The notes below the pieces were generated by a model that saw nothing but the letters and a program-made list of their open reading frames with translations, searched no databases and had not been told where the DNA came from. A program made the position numbers and the translations under genes. 64,000 bases of DNA, from NCBI GenBank assembly GCA_022560025.1, contig JAFISE010000005.1:248001-312000 (forward strand). The letters are read 5' to 3'. This stretch comes from Stagonosporopsis chrysanthemi. Its lineage: Eukaryota > Ascomycota > Dothideomycetes > Pleosporales > Didymellaceae. Positions 58,695-64,000 of this stretch are shown piece by piece. How positions within the stretch are numbered: the stretch's first letter is position 1; every line of letters begins with the position of its first letter.

Positions 58695-60242
58695 ATGGCG
58701 ATTCTCGAATCCGGCAAGGCGCCTTCAGTCGAAGATGTCTCTCTTCCCGTCTCCCACACACCATCCATTGACGACTCGAAGCGCAAATGGTACAGGGGCA
58801 CACTCTTCAACGCTTTCGTTATTGGTGGTGTGGGTTTTCTGGCCCCCGGTTTATGGAACGCCATGAACGATCTCGGAGCTGGAGGCGCCCTTGATCCTTA
58901 CCTGGTCAACGCTGCCAATGCTCTTGTTTTTGGCATCATGGGCTTCTTCTGCTTGTTCGGTGGTCCCATCGCTAACCGTGTTGGCTTCGCAAACACGCTG
59001 TTTCTCGGTGCGGTCGGGTATCCTATCTACTCTGCCGGGCTTTACACCAACGTAAGTTTTCCCCTTTCAAGATCTGATGCCGGCCTTCAAGAACAACCTT
59101 CTCCACCAGATTACTGACTTTCCCAGAACCGCTACGGAAATGTATGGCTTGTTCTCTTTGGCGCCGTCTGCTGCGGTGTCAGTGCGGGGCTCTTCTGGGT
59201 ATCTGAGGGCGCCGTAGCTCTTGGATACCCCGAGCCAGGTAAAAGAGGTAAATACATGAACATCTGGCTTTGGTTCCGTACAGGTGGTCCTCTGGTAGGC
59301 GGTGCTATTGTCCTTGCACTCAACAACAATGCCGCCGCAAAGAAGAAGGGCAAGGTCGGCTACCAAGTATATCTTGTCTTCATCGCACTTCAGTGCATCG
59401 CGTGTCCCCTCGCACTTGCACTCTCACCGCCCGAGAAAGTCCAGCGCAACGACGGCTCCAAGGTTATCATCACTAAAGAAAAGTCCTTCAAAGCCGAATT
59501 CAAAGCCCTCTGGCGTGTCTCCAAGCGCAAGGATGTCCTACTCTTGCTTCCCATCTTCTACGCCGCGTACTTCAACCAGTACAGCTCCAACTTCAAGGCT
59601 TACTACTTCGGCGTGCGTGCCCGCGCACTGATGGGATTTGTATCGAACTTCGGGACGCTTCTTTCGTCACAGCTCATCTCCCAGTTCCTCGACTACAAGG
59701 GACTCACTGTCAAGAAGCGAATCACCTACGGCTTCTTCTACATCATCTTTCTGCATATTATTGCGTGGGTCTACGGCTGGGTCATCCAGGAGAAATACAC
59801 GAAGAACAACCCAGTCTTCGATTGGGAGGATGGCGGCTTCGTGGAAGCTTTCTTTGTCATCATTCTTTGGGACTTCGCCAGACAGGCACTGCAGAACTGG
59901 CTGTATTATCTGCTTGCGACCAAGACGGACAACATCTCTGAGCTGAGTCGCTTTGCGGGTGTGTTGAGGGGGCAGGAGAGTTTCGGTCAGGCTGTTGCTT
60001 TTGGGTTGAACACTAAGAAGTGGAAGGGTGGGAGAGTACCGCTGGGTGTTACCACGGCCTTGTTAGTGTTGTCGATTTATCCCACTTGGCTGGTGGTGAG
60101 AGACCATGTCCCTGTAGAAGCAGCCGATGCTACAGTGAAGGACGCGGCCCAGGCTGATGATCTTGCGCTGCAGCAAGTGGTCACCTTAGAGGAGAAGAAG
60201 AAGTTTGCAGAGGGCGAGTCGGCTCTGGGAAGGAGCGTCTGA
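58695..60242 (+). CDS. UNC93-like major facilitator superfamily membrane protein
   Basis: Multi-pass membrane protein of the UNC93/DUF895 branch, a candidate transporter or channel regulator. Exons 58695-59051 and 59127-60242 give 490 aa. About eleven to twelve hydrophobic helices start at residue 38 (LFNAFVIGGVGFLAPGLWNA) and end near 455. The family-like motifs GLWNAMNDLGAGG and YAAYFNQYSSNFKAYYFGVR are visible. The C-terminal 45 residues are cytosolic, charged and Ala/Glu-rich. The 75-nt intron is GTAAGT...CCCAG in phase 0. Start at the first ATG of the frame. The substrate is unknown. Its nearest neighbour is a nitrilase gene 650 nt downstream on the same strand, with no sequence sign of co-regulation. 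Confidence 0.88.
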
Positions 60243-60889
60243 AAGTCCCACAATTTGTATGAGAGCTTCAAGCGGTAGTTGAAGCTGGACAGAACTAGAG
60301 AATGACAGTCAGATACACTTTGTTCGGCCACTCACTCATGTCACTTTACTCAGGTGACGGAGTGATACTCCTTAATCCATAAATCACCACCATCCTGGTC
60401 TAGCTCTACCCCGCAAATCTGTACAGAATCCTAGCTCCGTCGGCGCATCATTCCGCTCATCAGCCATTAGCTGATTGCGCAGACACCTTATTCTCAATTG
60501 AACAGCGGCACACGTATCGCGGAATACCAGCGCACTTTCTACAATTGAAATTCGGATATTCCCCTACACAATGAGTCGTTATCTGAGCGGCTAAAGCCCA
60601 CACCCAGATAAGCACATTCCCGGCATGCATTTTGGGATGCCGACCGGACTTGAAAGCATGCCGCTTGTTTGCCGGACGTGCTCTGATTGAGACTAAGCGG
60701 GAGTATTCCGGTGTGATGGACTGGATATCCTTGTGGATCGTAAGACTACAGATCAAGGACTGGGTAGCTTGGGAAGCGTATAAAGACAGCTTATCGCCCA
60801 CACTGATAGCTCGCAAACCTTGATAACGACCAGAACGGAACTATTGGGAGAGTACCTGGCTTTGTCTGATCTAGTCATTTTCACAAACC
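60243..60889. promoter_or_regulatory. intergenic, nitrilase upstream region
   Basis: 647 nt between two plus-strand genes. It holds the nitrilase TATA box described separately. No gene seen. Confidence 0.4.
60779..60784 (+). promoter_or_regulatory. putative TATA box of the nitrilase gene
   Basis: TATAAA within GCGTATAAAGAC, 106 nt before the nitrilase ATG. Spacing suits a TATA promoter with a leader of about 70-80 nt. Confidence 0.4.
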
Positions 60890-62100
60890 ATGCCTGAGAT
60901 AGTCAAGGTGGCTGTCACCCAACATGAGCCTGTATGGTTCGACCTCCAGGCGACAGTCGACAAGACATGTCGTCTGATTGAAGAAGCGGCAAGCAACGGC
61001 GCGCAACTTGTTGCGTTTCCTGAGGTCTGGATTACAGGGTATCCGGCCTGGATCTGGTAAGTGGCATCTCGGCATCTTACCAGAAAACCAGCAGCTCTTA
61101 CAATCAGAAGACGCGGGACTTGGACTTTTCGAACTCTGCTAACATCCGTAGGGCTCGCCCAATTGATCCTCCACTGGCGACGAAATACATCAAAAACTCC
61201 CTCTCCTACAACTCCAAAGAAATGGAACAGATCTGCACAGCCGCCCGCAAAGCCAACATTGCCGTCGTCCTCGGCTTCTCAGAAAATGAACACGACTCAT
61301 TATACATTGCGCAGTGTACTATATCGGCATCTGGTGACATTATCATGAAGCGCCGCAAGTTCAAGCCTACTCATCAGGAGCGCACCGTCTACGGTGACGC
61401 CGGCGGTTCGAGTCTCAACAATGTCAATGAAATTGAAGACGTGGGCCGCGTTGGCGCCCTCAGCTGCTGGGAACATACCCAACCCCTGCTCAAGTATCAC
61501 ACAATTAGTCTCAGGGAGCAGATCCATGTTGCAGCCTGGCCGCCCGTTCACCCGCACACAGAGGATAACCAGGGATTGTGGAGTATGACGGCTGATGGTG
61601 AGTGTCAATTCTGTAGCAAATACTTGACGGAGCTGGAACGGCTAACACCCGCAGGCTGTGCGTGTCTCTCACAAGCATACGCAGTAGAATCTAGCACCTT
61701 CGTGTTGCACTGCACGTCCGTGATGAGCAACGCTGGCATCGACGCACATAAGTCAGAGGGGACGTTTTTCGGCGTCTCGGGCGGCGGCCACTCTGCTGTG
61801 TATGCTCCTGATGGGCGGCGCCTGACGAAGCCGATACCTGCGGACAAGGAGGGATTCGTGTATGCCGATCTGCCTATGGATATGCTGATTGGCCTGAGGC
61901 ACTTTGCGGATCCCGTGGGCCATTATAGTAGGCCAGAATTGCTGTGGCTGGGGGTCGATACTAGGGAGAAGAAGCACGTTAGAGGTGAGGTTGATATCAA
62001 TCCGGAGAACGGGGTTGCGGGGATAAAGAGTGGTCTTGCTGTGTTGGGCGGACAACGTGGGAAGGCGAATGGAACTGTGACGCCACAGGGTGCGTACTGA
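60890..62100 (+). CDS. Nitrilase (carbon-nitrogen hydrolase)
   Basis: Converts an organic nitrile to the carboxylic acid and ammonia. Exons 60890-61056, 61152-61597 and 61655-62100 give 352 aa, normal length for a nitrilase. The catalytic triad is intact: E45 in FPEVWITGYP, K127 in RRKFKPTHQER and C161 in GALSCWEHTQPLL. The CWEH sequence and WARPIDPPL following the first intron fit microbial aliphatic/arylacetonitrilases rather than amidases or the Nit1/Fhit branch. There is no targeting signal, so cytosolic. Introns are 95 and 57 nt, both GT-AG. A TATAAA precedes the gene by 106 nt. The actual nitrile substrate cannot be inferred. Confidence 0.93.
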
Positions 62101-62677
62101 GGGTGACAGCAGCACTGCCTTTCCCGCATTTCCCGCACTGGCAGATGGTGGAGATGCATGAATTCATGAGAAGCAAGATCGTCGAGCAAACAGGTAGCTT
62201 CGATATTTGTATGGAACAAGCGATAGCAACCCACCTCAGCACACATTCCAAGCGACCGGACCCCTTGGATGTAACTGGAGCGATTTCATGCTAACAACTC
62301 AGTGACTCAGAGGCGTGTTGATGGTCGATGGCCACTTTGCGTACAGGAGTTGGAGCCGGTGACGGTGTCGAAGCTGATCAGTTCAGTGGCGCTTTTCCTG
62401 AATCAGCGAAGCGCACATCAAGCTAATCGACCCAGTTGACAGCACGGCAACCATTGACTTGTCACTGCAGACATTGCAGGTTCTTTTTCCCATCAAAAGT
62501 TTGCCTGGAGCCATCTTGCGCATCAGAGCACTTCGTTTGCCTCTTCGTTCCCTTTTTTGAGAGGCTCAGGCCGCACCGCACGCGAAATTTGGGCAGAGTA
62601 AAGTGAGTGCAGCAAGCGCGTCATTGCCTCACTTCACCGTACTTACGTGCAAACAGATCGCCCAAGTCGCCTTCACC
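62101..62677. other. intergenic, no supported gene
   Basis: 577 nt between the nitrilase stop and the next plus-strand start; probably promoter and leader of the truncated gene at 62678. A CTTCGTTTGCCTCTTCGTTCC pyrimidine-rich stretch near 62530 fits a leader. Confidence 0.35.
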
Positions 62678-64000
62678 ATGGCTGATCTGCAGGAGCTTCT
62701 GCAGCGGCTCAACGGCGGCGGCGCTTCCGGTGGCAATCACCAGCAGCTCCCCTCCAGCCAACAACAGCACCCTCATTACCAGCAACCGTCCGTTTCTTCG
62801 CCCATTTTCTCGCCTGCGCCGAGCGGGCCTGCGCCGCATCACCCGTCGCACATCCTGTCGCCCAACATGTCGTCTGCAAACACGCCCGCGCCCGAACAAG
62901 GCGCTGGGCCCGTGTCGCAGCAGACGCCACAGCAGCAGTCGGCCAACTTGCTTAACCTGCTGCGCTTCAACCAGCCCGGCCTCGGCCAGCGCAGTGTCTC
63001 GCAGCAGCCGCAGCCGCAGCCGCAGCAGCAGGCACCCGTTCTCCCGGCACACGGCCGCACTGTCTCAGCCTCCGATTTTGTCACGGGCTTCATGGGCAAC
63101 CGGTCGGGCTCGCAGGGCTCTGTCCCCGCGGCACCCTCTGGCATGCAATCGCCCCCGCCAGCTGCAGCCTCTGAGAACCCTCAAGACCTGCTTCTGCGTC
63201 TGCTCAACCACCCCAAGCCCTCGCAGTCGCCTGCCCGCTCATCGCACGCCTCTGCTGCTGCCTTTTCTCCGCCAGTCCTCTCCCACGTGCCTGAGACGGT
63301 CGTGGACGAGCTCGTGCACGATCTGGCGGATGCCGCATTGGAGAACACCGTAGCAGACCCCTCCGGTCGTGCTGCAGCTTCGCCACTGCAGGTCTTTGGC
63401 AACGATGGTGCAAGCCACGCACCTCGTCAAGCCGAGCCTGCTTCTCTGGCCCCCAAGTTCACTTACGTCAACCCATTCGACCAGCTCGCGGCCGCCAGCC
63501 CGCGAAACCGTACGCCCGTCGCCGAAGCTTCCCGTGCGCCCGCACCTAAGATGGAGATTCTGAAGCCCAAGCATGTCCTCGAGGCTGCTGCTGCCGCTCG
63601 GCAAGCTCCACCACACTCACACGAAACTGTGGCTGAGGCCGTGAGCGAACTGGGCGAGCAGGTCAACCAGCAGATTGAGGATGCTCTCGCTGAGGCTGAG
63701 GGCAAGTCCACAGCTCAGATTGGGGAAGAGCTCGACAAGGTTACCACAGAAGAGGTAAAGGAGATTGAAAAGACAATGGTCGAGGTAGCCACCGAGATCA
63801 CCAAGGAGCTTGAGCAGGGGTCTAATAAGGAGGCGCTCGAGCAATCTGTTCCCAAGCCGCTTGCTGCTGCTCTGCAACAGGTCGCAGCTGAGGTTGCCGA
63901 TGCTGACGTCGTCGAGAACTGGGAGACTGCCGAGGCCGAAGAGAGCCTTGCAAAGGGCGAGGACCAGACGGTGATAGTCTACAGGTTCCCCATGCGCGCC
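62678..64000 (+). CDS. 5' part of a long disordered protein, possibly Edc4/Pdc1-like (cut by window end)
   Basis: Open frame from an ATG at 62678 to the last base (441 codons, no stop). Residues 1-260 are low-complexity Q/P/S/A-rich, with a CAG/CCG-encoded QPQPQPQQQ run at about 105-115. Three short leucine helices stand out: LQELLQRL (4-11), SANLLNLLRF (about 88-97) and QDLLLRLLNH (about 169-178). They resemble helical leucine-rich motifs of mRNA-decapping partners. A FTYVNPFDQLAAASPRN block lies near 263-279, followed by an acidic coiled-coil-like region and VIVYRFPMRA at the truncated end, which probably leads into a WD40 part. I infer an Edc4/Pdc1-like P-body protein; this is not secure. 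The gene itself is well supported by length and codon pattern. Confidence 0.6.
   Translation, partial: MADLQELLQRLNGGGASGGNHQQLPSSQQQHPHYQQPSVSSPIFSPAPSGPAPHHPSHILSPNMSSANTPAPEQGAGPVSQQTPQQQSANLLNLLRFNQPGLGQRSVSQQPQPQPQQQAPVLPAHGRTVSASDFVTGFMGNRSGSQGSVPAAPSGMQSPPPAAASENPQDLLLRLLNHPKPSQSPARSSHASAAAFSPPVLSHVPETVVDELVHDLADAALENTVADPSGRAAASPLQVFGNDGASHAPRQAEPASLAPKFTYVNPFDQLAAASPRNRTPVAEASRAPAPKMEILKPKHVLEAAAAARQAPPHSHETVAEAVSELGEQVNQQIEDALAEAEGKSTAQIGEELDKVTTEEVKEIEKTMVEVATEITKELEQGSNKEALEQSVPKPLAAALQQVAAEVADADVVENWETAEAEESLAKGEDQTVIVYRFPMRA

Overview
This window is nuclear DNA of a filamentous ascomycete (Pezizomycotina). The style of the proteins suggests a Dothideomycete, but that finer placement is an inference. 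The evidence is spliced genes with short introns (mostly 45-130 nt, GTAAGT-type donors, CTAAC/CTGAC-like branch sites), no operons, gene-sized gaps, and typical fungal families (STRIPAK Far11, Mif2/CENP-C, Cbf1, Sae2, Sld7, DUF7053, UNC93-like, GH85). I rebuilt exons by hand from splice sites, reading frame and remembered family sequence. Coordinates given for genes are whole coding spans from start to stop codon, and exons are listed in the evidence.

Layout. 0.4-8.1 kb, minus strand: a Puf4-type RNA-binding protein and a secreted M28 aminopeptidase. 9.6-11.2 kb: two weak hypothetical ORFs. 11.3-17.0 kb, minus: Sld7-like replication factor, a flavocytochrome b2-type 2-hydroxy-acid dehydrogenase and an F-box/propeller protein. 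The F-box gene is divergent from a Sae2/CtIP gene at 17.2 kb. 20.0-27.2 kb, plus: a two-pass membrane protein, the bHLH factor Cbf1 and the STRIPAK subunit Far11/HAM-2. 27.9-30.2 kb, minus: tubulin cofactor B with two very long introns. 33.4-35.0 kb, plus: a double-Myb protein. 35-39.8 kb holds no gene I can support. 39.8-51.9 kb, minus: CENP-C/Mif2, a seven-knuckle CNBP/Gis2 protein, a DUF7053 protein with LPSTTY repeats, a MARVEL protein and a cytosolic GH85 endoglycosidase. 52.2-64 kb, plus: the HDEL receptor Erd2, a small membrane protein, an M1 aminopeptidase (Ape2/Aap1), an UNC93-like transporter, a nitrilase, and the 5' part of a long disordered protein that runs off the window.

How they work together: there is no metabolic gene cluster. 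Several genes serve chromosome maintenance (Sld7, Sae2, Cbf1, CENP-C) but they are scattered and unlinked in expression, so I treat this as ordinary core-genome content. No transposon, CRISPR array, rRNA or complete tRNA was seen. The points most worth a second look are a b2-type dehydrogenase ending in a peroxisomal AKL signal with no presequence, a 126-codon AUG-less presequence-like reading frame upstream of Ape2, the 521- and 1028-nt introns of tubulin cofactor B, and the LPSTTY repeats.
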